Assembly: GCA_022793375.1 (NCBI GenBank)
Contig: JAAWCS010000021.1
Span: forward strand, 62,001-126,000
Direction: 5' to 3'
Source: Lachnospiraceae bacterium
GTDB taxonomy: Bacteria > Bacillota > Clostridia > Lachnospirales > Lachnospiraceae
DNA: 64,000 bases
A model generated the notes under the pieces. That model was not told the origin of the DNA and searched no databases. It saw nothing but the letters and a program-made list of their open reading frames with translations. Below are positions 43,981 to 52,063 of this stretch, in pieces; within the stretch, counting starts at the first letter, position 1, and each line of letters starts with the position of its first letter. The translations under genes and the position numbers were made by a program.

Positions 43981-44802
43981 ATGATCCAGCTTATTGCCAG
44001 CGATATGGACGGCACATTACTTTTACCCTATACGTCGCAGGTGTCCGATCAGGCCAAAGAACAGATTGACCGCCTGATTCAGCACGGCGTCCTCTTCTGC
44101 CCTGCCAGCGGACGCCAGTACCCCAATCTGAAAATGCTGTTTGAACCGCTCGGCGACCGCATTCCCTATATCTGCGAAAACGGCGCGGCGGTCCTGCTTC
44201 ACGGCGAAGTCATCGCCTCCGCCCCCATGGAGCGGACGCCCTGCGAAGAACTGCTGCGCGATATCCAGGGCCAGGACGGCTATGAACTGCAGGTCAATGT
44301 CGTCCATACCTGTTATCTGCAGCCCAAGGACGAGGCCTATCTGCACCTGATGCGCGACCAGGTCAAGAACCATGTGACCGTTGTCGACGATATCTTTTCG
44401 ATTATGGATCAGCCGATCCTCAAGATCTCGATCTACTGTGCGGACGGTTTTTCACAGCAGTATCTGGACTGGATCCAGGGTAAATACGGGCATATTTTCC
44501 AAGTCCTGCAGACAAGCCCCAATTTTATTGACGCCACGGCTCCCGGCATCAGCAAAGGCTGGGGGATGGAACAGCTGGCCCGCCATCTGCAGATTCCTTT
44601 TGCCGATACCCTGGCTATGGGCGACCACAACAACGATCGGGAAATCCTTTCGCTGGTCGGCCACCCGGTCGCCATGCAAAACGGCCTGCCGGAAATACAG
44701 GCACTGGCCGAGCGAACGATTCCGCGCGTGGAGGATTTTCTGGAGGAGCTTTTGCAGGCCATCGAAGAGGACCGGGAGGAGGCGTTTTTTTCGCAGAAGT
44801 AG
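43981..44802 (+). CDS. Cof-type HAD-IIB phosphatase
   Basis: 273-residue HAD hydrolase of the Cof/IIB subfamily, cytoplasmic, acting on small phosphorylated metabolites such as sugar phosphates or cofactors. Motif I is IASDMDGTLLLPY, motif II FCPASGRQYPNL, motif III the Lys of GISKGWGME, motif IV LAMGDHNNDREIL; the C2 cap lies between ~85 and 190. TAAGGAGGAATTTTCCC lies upstream of the ATG, 28 bases after the MATE stop. It ends this unit, before the terminator at 44946. Confidence 0.94.
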   Translation: MIQLIASDMDGTLLLPYTSQVSDQAKEQIDRLIQHGVLFCPASGRQYPNLKMLFEPLGDRIPYICENGAAVLLHGEVIASAPMERTPCEELLRDIQGQDGYELQVNVVHTCYLQPKDEAYLHLMRDQVKNHVTVVDDIFSIMDQPILKISIYCADGFSQQYLDWIQGKYGHIFQVLQTSPNFIDATAPGISKGWGMEQLARHLQIPFADTLAMGDHNNDREILSLVGHPVAMQNGLPEIQALAERTIPRVEDFLEELLQAIEEDREEAFFSQK

Positions 44803-44945
44803 ATGCCCCGCCGATTGCCGCAGCACATAAAAAAGGAGGCCGCAGCACACGCCGCAGAGCGCATATACGGCACTTTCAATTGGAACATGCCATATATGAC
44901 GCCAAACCGACGTGTTTGCAGCATCCTTTCATAATCCGCATATTT

Positions 44946-44973
44946 GCGCCTGCCCGGCCGGCAGGCTTTTTTT
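44946..44973 (+). terminator. terminator of the threonine aldolase-MATE-Cof unit
   Basis: GCCTGCC and GGCAGGC form the stem, followed by seven Ts. The gap before it (44803-44945) has a duplicated GCCGCAGCACA and no gene. Confidence 0.82.
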
Positions 44974-44988
44974 GAGCGGTCAAGCGTA

Positions 44989-45807
44989 TCAGAAGATCGG
45001 TACCACCGCTCCGTCGTAGGTTTCGTTGATGTAATCCCGCACCTCACTGCTCTGCAGTGCCTTTACCAAAGCCTGGATCGCTTCGTTGTTCTCACTGCCT
45101 TCTTTGACAGCCAGCACGTTCACATAGTCGCTGCGGATGATTTCCGAATCCTTATCTTCAACGGCAATGGCATCCTGGCCTACGCTTAAGCCGTCCTGGA
45201 TCGCATAGTTGCCGTTGATTACGGCAATGTCCACATCCGAAAGGACTTTGGGCAGCTGCGCGGCTTCCATCTCCACAAATTCCAGGTTTCTGGGGTTTGA
45301 GACAATGTCGATCTGCGTCGCTTCCAGGCCCACGCCCTCCTTCAGTTCAATCAGGCCCAGATCCTGCAAAAGAAGCAGCGCCCTCGCTTCGTTGGTTGTA
45401 TCATTGGGAACCGCGACTGCCGCGCCGTCCGGCAGTTCTTCCAGGCTGGCCGTCTTTCCGGGGTACACGCCAAACGGCTCGTAATGCACATCGGCTACCG
45501 ACACCAGATGGGTATTATTTTCCACATTGAACTGATCCAGATACTGCTGATGCTGGAAATAGTTCGCCTCCAGATCGCCGCTTTCCACATTCAGATTCGG
45601 CTGTACGTAATCCGTAAATTCCACGATCTCCAATGTGTAGCCCTGCCCGGCCAGGATTTCTCCGGCCACCTTCAAAATCTCCGCGTGCGGCGTAACGCTG
45701 GCGCCGACCCGGATCGTCTTATCGTCCGAGCCGCCCCCACCGCAGCCGGCCAGGAAGCTGCACGAAAGTACCAGTGCTAAAAGCAATGCCAATCCTTTTT
45801 TCTTCAT
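44989..45807 (-). CDS. metQ: methionine ABC transporter substrate-binding lipoprotein
   Basis: 272-residue MetQ/NlpA protein, lipid-anchored outside the membrane, that delivers methionine to MetNI. A signal peptide with lipobox FLAGC is followed by the mature start KTIRVGASVTPHAEIL. Family motifs YVQPNLNVESGDLEANYFQHQQYLD and AAVAVPNDTTNEARALLLLQ are present. The ATG at 45807 follows AGAGGAGGACGATTT. It is the third gene of metNIQ, 139 bases after metI; two small hairpins in that gap may adjust expression of this abundant component. Confidence 0.95.
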   Translation of the reverse strand: MKKKGLALLLALVLSCSFLAGCGGGGSDDKTIRVGASVTPHAEILKVAGEILAGQGYTLEIVEFTDYVQPNLNVESGDLEANYFQHQQYLDQFNVENNTHLVSVADVHYEPFGVYPGKTASLEELPDGAAVAVPNDTTNEARALLLLQDLGLIELKEGVGLEATQIDIVSNPRNLEFVEMEAAQLPKVLSDVDIAVINGNYAIQDGLSVGQDAIAVEDKDSEIIRSDYVNVLAVKEGSENNEAIQALVKALQSSEVRDYINETYDGAVVPIF

Positions 45808-45946
45808 AAATCGTCCTCCTCTTTTTTCTTGCGCTACGGCGGTTTTGCAAGCGCCGCCGTGTCTGCGTTTTTTCTCCCGGCCGCGTCCGTGCACTGACAG
45901 CCGCCGGGAAATCTATAGAAAGGGGCCTGCCGCCCTTTCTGTCACA
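45808..45946 (-). other. metI-metQ intercistronic region with hairpins
   Basis: Two stems are visible on the minus strand: AGAAAGGG...CCCCTTTCT nearest metI, and ACGGCGG...CCGCCGT nearer metQ. Neither has a T-run, so they look like processing or stability elements rather than terminators. Confidence 0.4.
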
Positions 45947-46606
45947 TCAACGGATCCGTTTGTCCACCACGCGGGACAGATACAGCCCCGCTTCCTGGAA
46001 CACCTGGACAATTGCCACCAGGATCACAATCATAATCCACATCATTACGGTTTCGTTGCGGTAATAGCCGTAGTTGATCGCCACCGCGCCTAAGCCGCCG
46101 CCGCCGACAATGCCGGCCATCGCCGAATAGCCCAGAATCGTCGTGATGGAAATCGCCGCTCCGACCAGGAGGGACGCCCTGGCCTCCGGCAGCAGCACCT
46201 TACAGATGATCTGCATCGTATTTGCGCCCATCGACTGCGAGGCTTCGATCACGCCGGGGTCCACTTCTTTCAGGGACGATTCCACCATCCGCGCAATGAA
46301 GGGGGCCGCCGCCACAAACAGGGCCACGATCACGGCCCGCGCCCCGTAGGCTTTGCCGACGATCGCGCTGGTGACATCCCGCAGGGCAATGAACAGGATC
46401 AAAAAGGGGACCGAACGCAGCAGATTTACGATGGTTCCCAGCACGGTATTGAGCGCCGGCATCGGACGAATCCCGTTTTTGTCGGTGACGACCAGCAAAA
46501 TCCCCAGCGGAAGCCCCGCCACATAGGCCAGCGCCGCCGAAATCAGGGTCATATAAAGGCTCTCCCAGGTGCTGGGAAGAATTAGCTGAAATAATTCCGG
46601 TTTCAT
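45947..46606 (-). CDS. metI: methionine ABC transporter permease
   Basis: 219-residue MetI with five membrane helices. The coupling (EAA) loop that contacts MetN reads GVIEASQSMGANTMQIICKVLLPEA. The N-terminus has TLISAALAYVAGLPLGILLVV. Its start overlaps the metN stop by four bases (ATGA), with GGAGGTAAAAG placed well upstream, so translation is coupled. Two MetI subunits pair with two MetN subunits for high-affinity methionine import. Confidence 0.95.
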   Translation of the reverse strand: MKPELFQLILPSTWESLYMTLISAALAYVAGLPLGILLVVTDKNGIRPMPALNTVLGTIVNLLRSVPFLILFIALRDVTSAIVGKAYGARAVIVALFVAAAPFIARMVESSLKEVDPGVIEASQSMGANTMQIICKVLLPEARASLLVGAAISITTILGYSAMAGIVGGGGLGAVAINYGYYRNETVMMWIMIVILVAIVQVFQEAGLYLSRVVDKRIR

Positions 46607-47619
46607 ATATCTTTTACCTCCTCAAAGCGGATTCCATGGGTGTTCAGGTACGCGTACATCCGGTGGACGGCCTTCTCTTCTTCGGGCAGTCCTACGATGA
46701 TCTGGCCCATGGCCTTGCCGTCAATGTCCCGGGTGTCGGCAAACAGGATGTTGACCGGATAGCCGCATTCCAATACCATGGAGGACAAAACCGGTTCATA
46801 CGAGGACAGGCCGTCAAAGACAATCCGCAGACAGCGTCCCCCTTTGCCGAACTTGATCTCCTTTTTTCCGGCCGGGAACAAAAGCTGTCGGGCAATCTTT
46901 GACTGCGGTTTCACAAAGATATCCTCCACCCGGCCCATCTCCACAATCTGGCTGTGATCGAGGATCGCCACCCGGCTGCAGATTTCTTCAATGACGCTCA
47001 TCTCGTGCGTGATGACTACGATCGTCACGCCTAATTTCTGATTGATATCCTTTAGAAGCGATAAAACTCCGCGGGTCGTATTCGGATCCAGGGCGCTTGT
47101 CGCTTCGTCGCACAGGAGTACCTTCGGGTTCGTCGCCAGCGCGCGGGCAATGGCGACCCGCTGCTTCTGCCCGCCGGAAAGCTGTGCGGGATAGGCGTTT
47201 TCCTTATCCTCCAGATGGACCAGCGCCAGAAGTTCCCTGGCCCGCTCTCTGGCTTTTTCTTTCGGCGTACCTACTAGTTCCAGCGGGAAACAGATGTTTT
47301 GCAGGGCCGTCCGCTGCATCAGCAGGTTGAAGCTTTGGAAAATCATGCCGATGGAATGGCGTTTTTCGTTCAGCTCCCTGCGCCTCAGTCCCCCCAGTTC
47401 CTGGCCGTCAAAAAATACCCGGCCGGCTGTAGGTTTCTCCAGCAGGTTCATGCACCGCACGAGCGTGCTCTTGCCGGCGCCGCTGAGGCCGATGATGCCG
47501 AAAATTTCTCCCTGGGCAATTTCCAGATGAATATTGTCGAGTGCGACTACCTCGCCGTCCTTGGTGTGGAACGTTTTGTTTAGACCCTCGATGCGGATAA
47601 TTTCTTTTGCAGTTTCCAT
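46603..47619 (-). CDS. metN: methionine ABC transporter ATP-binding protein
   Basis: 338-residue ABC ATPase. It has Walker A GLSGAGKSTLVR, signature AQLSGGQKQRVAIARAL, Walker B VLLCDEATSALD and the H-loop VVITHEMSV. The C-terminal ~85 residues (LRIVFDGLSSYEPVLSSMV) form the NIL/ACT-like domain through which methionine inhibits MetN transport. AAGGGAGATCGATTAT precedes the ATG. It is the first gene after a methionine T-box leader, so it is controlled both by transcript attenuation and by product inhibition. Confidence 0.96.
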   Translation of the reverse strand: METAKEIIRIEGLNKTFHTKDGEVVALDNIHLEIAQGEIFGIIGLSGAGKSTLVRCMNLLEKPTAGRVFFDGQELGGLRRRELNEKRHSIGMIFQSFNLLMQRTALQNICFPLELVGTPKEKARERARELLALVHLEDKENAYPAQLSGGQKQRVAIARALATNPKVLLCDEATSALDPNTTRGVLSLLKDINQKLGVTIVVITHEMSVIEEICSRVAILDHSQIVEMGRVEDIFVKPQSKIARQLLFPAGKKEIKFGKGGRCLRIVFDGLSSYEPVLSSMVLECGYPVNILFADTRDIDGKAMGQIIVGLPEEEKAVHRMYAYLNTHGIRFEEVKDI

Positions 47620-47670
47620 ATAATCGATCTCCCTTTTGAAATGGGTGTGAGGGGGCTTGCATCGTAGCCC

Positions 47671-47795
47671 GCAGTGCTAACCTCAATTTTGCTTCGCTCC
47701 ATTTCGGTCGCGGGCATTCGCCCTATGCCTGTGTACAAAGGAAGGATTGTGCGCATATATGTCCGCAATCCTTCCTTTGTACACAGGCGCACTGC
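47671..47795 (-). repeat. long-hairpin element between T-box and metN
   Basis: A perfect 23-bp stem pairs 47727-47749 (it contains GTACAAAGGAAGG) with 47766-47788. It sits inside an outer GCAGTGC/GCACTGC pair (47671-47677 with 47789-47795), and a small GGGC-GAAT-GCCC stem also forms. It shares CCCTATGCCTGT and a diverged CGCTCCAT-CGG-CGC word with the repeat unit at 41251-41415, so it may be a distant family member. It has no T-run on the minus strand and lies in the transcribed metNIQ leader. Confidence 0.55.
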
Positions 47796-47808
47796 TCATT
47801 GCTTACGC

Positions 47809-48094
47809 GAAGAAAACGGCTTCCGTCCTTGTTTTAAAGGACGAAAGCCGTTGTGCTTCGTGATACCACCTCTATTTGTCAGAACCTCGCGGTCCGGACC
47901 TCTGCAGGTACGGGATGAAATCCGATACCCAAGCGCTGTAATGGGCGCTCCCATCGCAGCCTATCCGTTCTGGAGTCGGCTGTGCTGCTCCGAGACCATC
48001 TTCCGCCATAACCGCCGTGCTTCTTCCCACCTGTCGAAGCTCTCTGGGACTTTGTTTACCGCGTACTCTTCTCTTCTCTGCATTTTTCTATGAT
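47809..48094 (-). promoter_or_regulatory. T-box leader (methionine) of metNIQ
   Basis: tRNA-sensing leader. The T-box sequence on the minus strand is AGAGGTGGTATCACGAAGC (47855-47873). The terminator stem, AACGGCTTTCGTCCTT with AAGGACGGAAGCCGTT plus TTTTC, is at 47809-47853. Upstream is Stem I with AGAGAGC...GAAGAAGC arms; the specifier region reads GGAAGATGGTC, with ATG at 47997-47999. An AUG specifier fits the methionine transporter that follows. Uncharged tRNA-Met would pair and prevent termination. Confidence 0.88.
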
Positions 48095-48100
48095 GTCCGA

Positions 48101-48129
48101 TTATACCGCAGTCTGTTGGTCCTGTCAAC
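48101..48129 (-). promoter_or_regulatory. consensus promoter of the T-box-metNIQ unit
   Basis: The minus strand has TTGACA, a 17-base spacer and TATAAT (48101-48106). Both boxes are perfect, and the start site would fall just before the T-box leader. Confidence 0.88.
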
Positions 48130-48182
48130 CCCAAACGAAAAGAAAAACTGCAGCCGAAAAATGGCAACTAATTTTTACCCTT

Positions 48183-49418
48183 TTATAAAGAATACGCCCA
48201 CAAATTCTTGATCTGTCCGTGGATTTGCTCATATGTCCAGGAAGCGCGGCTGTTCTCCACACTGTTCGGATCATGCACCAAAAACGCCCCGTCCTCATAT
48301 CCGACCAGGACGATAAAATGTCCCGTATCCGTGAAATCACCGGGACGCATACTGCAGATAATCGGGTGCCCCTGCCGCAATGCTTCGGTCATGCGGCCTT
48401 CGTCCAGCGGCAGTTCTTCCCCGGTAATTCCCAGTTTCGCGGCCCCCAGCGTCATTAAATCCCATGCCGTCCCGCCTTCGGTCCGATAACCGTTTTCTTC
48501 GCTGAATACGGCCACTGCCTGCGGATGCAGGGACACATCCCCGGTTAAGCCGATCAGCACCATGGACAGGCACGTCGGGCCGCAGCCGGAAAGCGCCACG
48601 ATGCTGTCGCCATAACGGCCGTATCCCCAGCGCTCGTCCCACTGGTATAAAAGCGGCAGCGTCCCTTGTGTCGTCTCGCCGCTTAAATCGATGGTCTGTT
48701 TTTCGTTCTTTTGAGAAGGATAATGAAGTACAAACGATAATGTCTCCGGGCGCTTGCTTAAAAGCTCCAGCAGCGCGTCCGGGTATTCCTCCGGATGCTC
48801 CAAAATCGGCGCTGCCTCCGGGTTGTCCTTCCACGTTTCCCGCAGATGTTCCAATATCTGCGCGTCTACCCCGCCCTGCGGCAGAACCGGCGCCTGGCCG
48901 GCCGGGATCGATCCAGCCGTTAAGTTCCCGGCCGCTGCCGTCCCGTTTTCAACCGAAGCGGACGGCGAGGCAAAAAGACTGAAAATCCCTTTTCCCAGCG
49001 CGGAAGCAAAGCCGGCTGCTTTGGGCAGCAAAAATACCAGAATAGCCGCTGCCGCGATCCCTTTTAAGAGCCGGGCCGCCCGGCGGCGGCGAATCTGCCG
49101 TTTTCTTATCCGAACCCGTTTTTCCGCCCGCATCCGTTCCGGCTGCCGGCTGTCCGAAGTGCGTCTCACCCGGCGCGCTTCCGGTCTGTCCGGACTGCGG
49201 CCCTCAATTCGGCGACGCGGGGCCGGCCTGTCTGAACTGTATCCTTCGGCTCGGCGACGCGGGGCCGGCCTGTTAGGACTGCGGCCCTCGAGCCGGCGCC
49301 CCGTCTCTTGTTCACTATAACGGCGTTCTTGTCTTTGCGGCTGCCCCTGATTTGCTCTCTTTGGCATCGCGCCCTCACTCGGCCGTCTCTGTGTCTGCTG
49401 TCTGGCCAGCTCCCGCAT
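48183..49418 (-). CDS. membrane-anchored C39-like peptidase family protein with Arg-rich repeat tail
   Basis: 411 residues. The first ~115 are very basic, Arg/Pro/Glu-rich and probably disordered, with three 14-residue repeats at 41-82 (pattern RR-x-EG-x-S-xx-RPAPR). One membrane helix (~117-135) puts the rest outside. The C-terminal ~180 residues are a papain-like C39-type domain: the nucleophile Cys in LSGCGPTCLSMVL, the His in TGHFIVLVGYEDGAFLVHDPN, with a Gln in the oxyanion position uncertain. AAGGAGGGAGAATACAT precedes the ATG, and the gene overlaps the sensor kinase by 44 bases. It may process surface proteins or peptides; no bacteriocin genes are nearby. Confidence 0.78.
   Translation of the reverse strand: MRELARQQTQRRPSEGAMPKRANQGQPQRQERRYSEQETGRRLEGRSPNRPAPRRRAEGYSSDRPAPRRRIEGRSPDRPEARRVRRTSDSRQPERMRAEKRVRIRKRQIRRRRAARLLKGIAAAAILVFLLPKAAGFASALGKGIFSLFASPSASVENGTAAAGNLTAGSIPAGQAPVLPQGGVDAQILEHLRETWKDNPEAAPILEHPEEYPDALLELLSKRPETLSFVLHYPSQKNEKQTIDLSGETTQGTLPLLYQWDERWGYGRYGDSIVALSGCGPTCLSMVLIGLTGDVSLHPQAVAVFSEENGYRTEGGTAWDLMTLGAAKLGITGEELPLDEGRMTEALRQGHPIICSMRPGDFTDTGHFIVLVGYEDGAFLVHDPNSVENSRASWTYEQIHGQIKNLWAYSL
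49173..49298 (-). repeat. three in-frame 42-bp tandem repeats in the C39-like gene
   Basis: The copies share the plus-strand word CGGCGACGCGGGGCCGGCC and encode the 14-residue Arg/Pro units. The number of copies could vary between strains. Confidence 0.75.
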
Positions 49419-50574
49419 ATGTATTCTCCCTCCTTGGTCTCACCTGTGTTTCCATAGCATCGCTGCACACTCCTGCAGCGGTCCCGCGCACCGGCAGCCA
49501 TACCCGGAAAGTCGTCGTACCGGCTTCGCTAAAAGCGTCGATCGTCCCTCCGTGCTCTTTGACGATCTCCCGCGCAATCGCCAGCCCCAGGCCGGCTCCC
49601 CCCGTACCACTGCTGCGGGACGCGTCCAGACGGTAAAACTGCTCGAAAATGCGCTCCAGCTTTTCCGGGGGGATCTCCCGTCCTTCGTTGCAGATGCAAA
49701 TCTGCTGTCCGTCTCCCTCTTTGACTGCCGAAATCCGGATCCGGCTGTCCGGGTTTCCGTATGCCAGCGCATTTTTCAGTACATTGTTGAATACGCGCGC
49801 AATCTTGTCGGGGTCGGCATAGATGTGCATCCCCTCCGGCACGTCCGTCTCAATCGTACATCCTTTTTTCTCCGCCATCGGATAAAACTCGTCGGCCAGC
49901 TGCTCCATCATCCGCAGCAGATTGATGGAATCCTTTTCCAGGGGAATGTTTCCGATATTAAAGCGTGTCAGCTCAAAAAATTCATTGACCAGCTTTTCCA
50001 GACGGTACGCTTTTTCAAGCGTCAGTTCCGTATACTTTCTGCGGATGTCCTCCGGCAGATTTTCCGTTTCCTCCAGCAGGCACAAATAGCCGATCACGGA
50101 AGCCAGCGGCGTTTTGATATCGTGAGCCAGATAGGTAATGATATCCAGCTTTCGCTTCGTCTCCAGCTGCATCAGCTGCCGGCTTCTCAAATTCTCCCGC
50201 TTCTGCTCGTTTAAATCCTGTTCCAGCAAAGCAAATTCTTCGTCAAGTTCCATAAACTGTTCATCCTTCTGAAAGAGAATCCCAATGTTGCGAAAAATCC
50301 GGTTCATTTTTCCCAGGCAATAGCGCTCCAGGGCAAAAAAACTGGCGAACACCACCAGAAACAGAAGGCCCATCACAAACCATTCCTCATGGCTCATCAC
50401 CCAGGCGGCCGCGTTCCAGCCAAAGCGCTCCTCGACAGCGTCGATCACCGCGCCGTTAAAGGCCGCGTCCATACATACCAGGAAAAACGCCGACGCTGCC
50501 ACGCACACCGCGGCCACCGCCATGTGCAGGCGAAACATTTTGTGCTGAAATTCCCGAAAATACTGCTTACCCAA
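49375..50574 (-). CDS. VanS-like sensor histidine kinase
   Basis: 399-residue kinase with two membrane helices (~15-35 and ~65-85) around a short extracellular loop. Next come a dimerisation domain with the phospho-His in YLAHDIKTPLASVIGYL and an ATPase domain (N-box NNVLKNALAYG, GTGGAGLGLAIAREIVKEHGG). It resembles VanS, but no vanHAX-type genes are present, so glycopeptide resistance is not implied. The start is uncertain: TTG at 50574 overlaps the regulator stop by 8 bases; the first ATG is 12 codons later. It pairs with the response regulator upstream and the C39-like gene downstream. Confidence 0.9.
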   Translation of the reverse strand: MGKQYFREFQHKMFRLHMAVAAVCVAASAFFLVCMDAAFNGAVIDAVEERFGWNAAAWVMSHEEWFVMGLLFLVVFASFFALERYCLGKMNRIFRNIGILFQKDEQFMELDEEFALLEQDLNEQKRENLRSRQLMQLETKRKLDIITYLAHDIKTPLASVIGYLCLLEETENLPEDIRRKYTELTLEKAYRLEKLVNEFFELTRFNIGNIPLEKDSINLLRMMEQLADEFYPMAEKKGCTIETDVPEGMHIYADPDKIARVFNNVLKNALAYGNPDSRIRISAVKEGDGQQICICNEGREIPPEKLERIFEQFYRLDASRSSGTGGAGLGLAIAREIVKEHGGTIDAFSEAGTTTFRVWLPVRGTAAGVCSDAMETQVRPRRENTYAGAGQTADTETAE

Positions 50575-51274
50575 TTTTGTACCCCACTCCCCATACTGTT
50601 TTGATATAGCGCGGATGCTCGGCGTCCTCGCCCATTTTCTCCCGCAGATGGCGGATGTGTACCATAATCGTACTGCTGGAGTTGGAATAATACTTTTCGC
50701 CCCAGATCTCGGCAAACATCTTTTCCGCGCTGACCACCTGCCCTTTATGGCGGCAGAGCGTCCAGAGGACTTCAAACTCGGTCGGCGTCAGCGAAAGTTT
50801 TTTTTCGTTCAGGAAACACTCATGGTTTACGCGATCGATCATCAGGCCGGAAATCTGAATCATCTGGTCGTTGTTCCCGCCCGCTCCCTCGCCGGTATTG
50901 TAGTGGGTGTAGCGGCGCAGCTGGGCTTTCACGCGGGCCATTACCTCCAGCGGACGAAACGGTTTGGTGATGTAGTCGTCCGCCCCGATCGTAAGACCTG
51001 TGATCTTGTCCAGTTCCTCCTCCTTGGCCGTCAGCATAATCACCGGGAAATGGTGTTTTTTGCGGATTCGGCGGCACAGTTCAAAGCCGTCGATGTCCGG
51101 CAGCATTACGTCCAACAGCGCCAGGTCGATCCTGGTCGTCGAAATGCATTGAAGCGCTTCGGCCCCCGTATAAAATTTATAAACCGTGTACCCCTCGTTC
51201 TTGAGATAGAACTCAACCAGATCGGCCAAGGCTTCTTCGTCGTCCACAATCAAAATGTTCTTTTCTGCTCTCAT
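50567..51274 (-). CDS. VanR-like OmpR family response regulator
   Basis: 235 residues. The receiver domain has ILIVDDEEALADLVEFYL, the phospho-Asp in LALLDVMLPDIDGF, the Thr in VIMLTAKEEELDK and the Lys in DDYITKPFRPLE. A winged-helix DNA-binding domain follows (LTPTEFEVLWTLCRHKGQVVSAEKMF, VHIRHLREKM, YIKTVWGVGYKIG). AGAGGGGGCATATAGGT precedes the ATG. It is transcribed first, then the kinase and the C39-like gene, which are probable targets or partners. A TATACT-like -10 lies ~45 bases upstream without a clear -35, as expected for an activated promoter. Confidence 0.94.
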   Translation of the reverse strand: MRAEKNILIVDDEEALADLVEFYLKNEGYTVYKFYTGAEALQCISTTRIDLALLDVMLPDIDGFELCRRIRKKHHFPVIMLTAKEEELDKITGLTIGADDYITKPFRPLEVMARVKAQLRRYTHYNTGEGAGGNNDQMIQISGLMIDRVNHECFLNEKKLSLTPTEFEVLWTLCRHKGQVVSAEKMFAEIWGEKYYSNSSSTIMVHIRHLREKMGEDAEHPRYIKTVWGVGYKIG

Positions 51275-51452
51275 ACCTATATGCCCCCTCTGAACGTTTT
51301 TTCTGATTCCAACAAAAGTATAGCGGAAGCTTGTTTCAAAGTCTTTAATAAATCCTAAAGATTTTTGTGTTTTCTCTTAATCTTGCCCGGGAAAGGACGG
51401 AGGCCGAAGGCCGCAGCGCCGTTTGATTTTGCGCAGATGCGCTGCCTTCACA

Positions 51453-51480
51453 TAAAAAAGCGGCCTGAGCCGCCTTTTAT
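51453..51480 (-). terminator. terminator of the acetyltransferase gene
   Basis: GGCGGC and GCCGC stem on the minus strand, followed by TTTTTTAT. Confidence 0.75.
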
Positions 51481-51516
51481 ATCTCTGCTGCGCATTGTGC
51501 CGACAGGCGCCTGCAG

Positions 51517-52035
51517 TTATTTTGTCACCTTTTTCTCAAACGCTACCCGTCTGTCCCCGCCACGTCCCAGATAAATAATCCCCTGATAAGAAAACCCGTT
51601 CTTTACAAGCATCCGCCGCATCGAACGGTTGTCCTCATGGGTATCGATCCGCAGGCTGAATACGCCCCGCTGCCGGCACATTTCCTCGGCCTGTTCTATC
51701 AGGCGCCCGGCCAGCCCCCGGCCTTTTTGCTCCGGCGCTACCGCCACCCGGTGGACGACGCCGTAAGGCCCCTCGGACTGCCAGCTGCCTTCGTAAATCC
51801 GCTCGTAATCCGGCTCGCCGGCAAAGCTGATAAATGCCGTTGCCAGGACCTGCCCGCCCTCCTCGTCGGCAAGCACGTAGCTTTCGCCCCGGGCCATATC
51901 CTCCGCAAGGCTTTCTTCGTTCGGGTAGCCGTCCTGCCATTGGTCGATCCCGGCCTCCTGAAAGTATGTCCGGGCCTTCTGCCACAGCTCTACGACCTGC
52001 TGCCGGTCCTTGTCTTTGGTTCTGCGAAAAATCAT
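51517..52035 (-). CDS. GNAT family N-acetyltransferase
   Basis: 172-residue acetyl-CoA-dependent acyltransferase. The acetyl-CoA loop is VHRVAVAPEQKGRGLAGRLIEQAE, and the final strand region reads LRIDTHEDNRSMRRMLVKNGF. The acceptor is unknown; it could be a small molecule or a protein N-terminus. AAAGGAGAAAACG precedes the ATG. It starts 28 bases after the sigG stop on the same strand and probably shares its transcript, which would make it forespore-expressed (inference). Confidence 0.92.
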   Translation of the reverse strand: MIFRRTKDKDRQQVVELWQKARTYFQEAGIDQWQDGYPNEESLAEDMARGESYVLADEEGGQVLATAFISFAGEPDYERIYEGSWQSEGPYGVVHRVAVAPEQKGRGLAGRLIEQAEEMCRQRGVFSLRIDTHEDNRSMRRMLVKNGFSYQGIIYLGRGGDRRVAFEKKVTK

Positions 52036-52063
52036 CGTTTTCTCCTTTGCTCTTTGCCGTCGG

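Noticed and set aside
47580-47792. A 70-codon minus-strand open frame starting with GTG between the T-box and metN
   Set aside because: It covers the 23-bp hairpin and runs into metN in another frame, has no ribosome site and no recognisable protein pattern.
48183-49418. C39 peptidase as part of a bacteriocin exporter
   Set aside because: The domain is extracellular, not fused to an ABC transporter, and no precursor peptide or immunity gene is nearby.
49375-51274. Vancomycin resistance locus suggested by VanRS-like proteins
   Set aside because: No vanH, ligase, vanX, vanY or vanT gene is present. VanRS-like pairs are widespread in susceptible Clostridia.
51380-51450. Another copy of the 41-kb repeat, because GCCCGGGAAAGGAC resembles part of the right unit
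   Set aside because: Only about a dozen bases match and neither stem nor core words are present.
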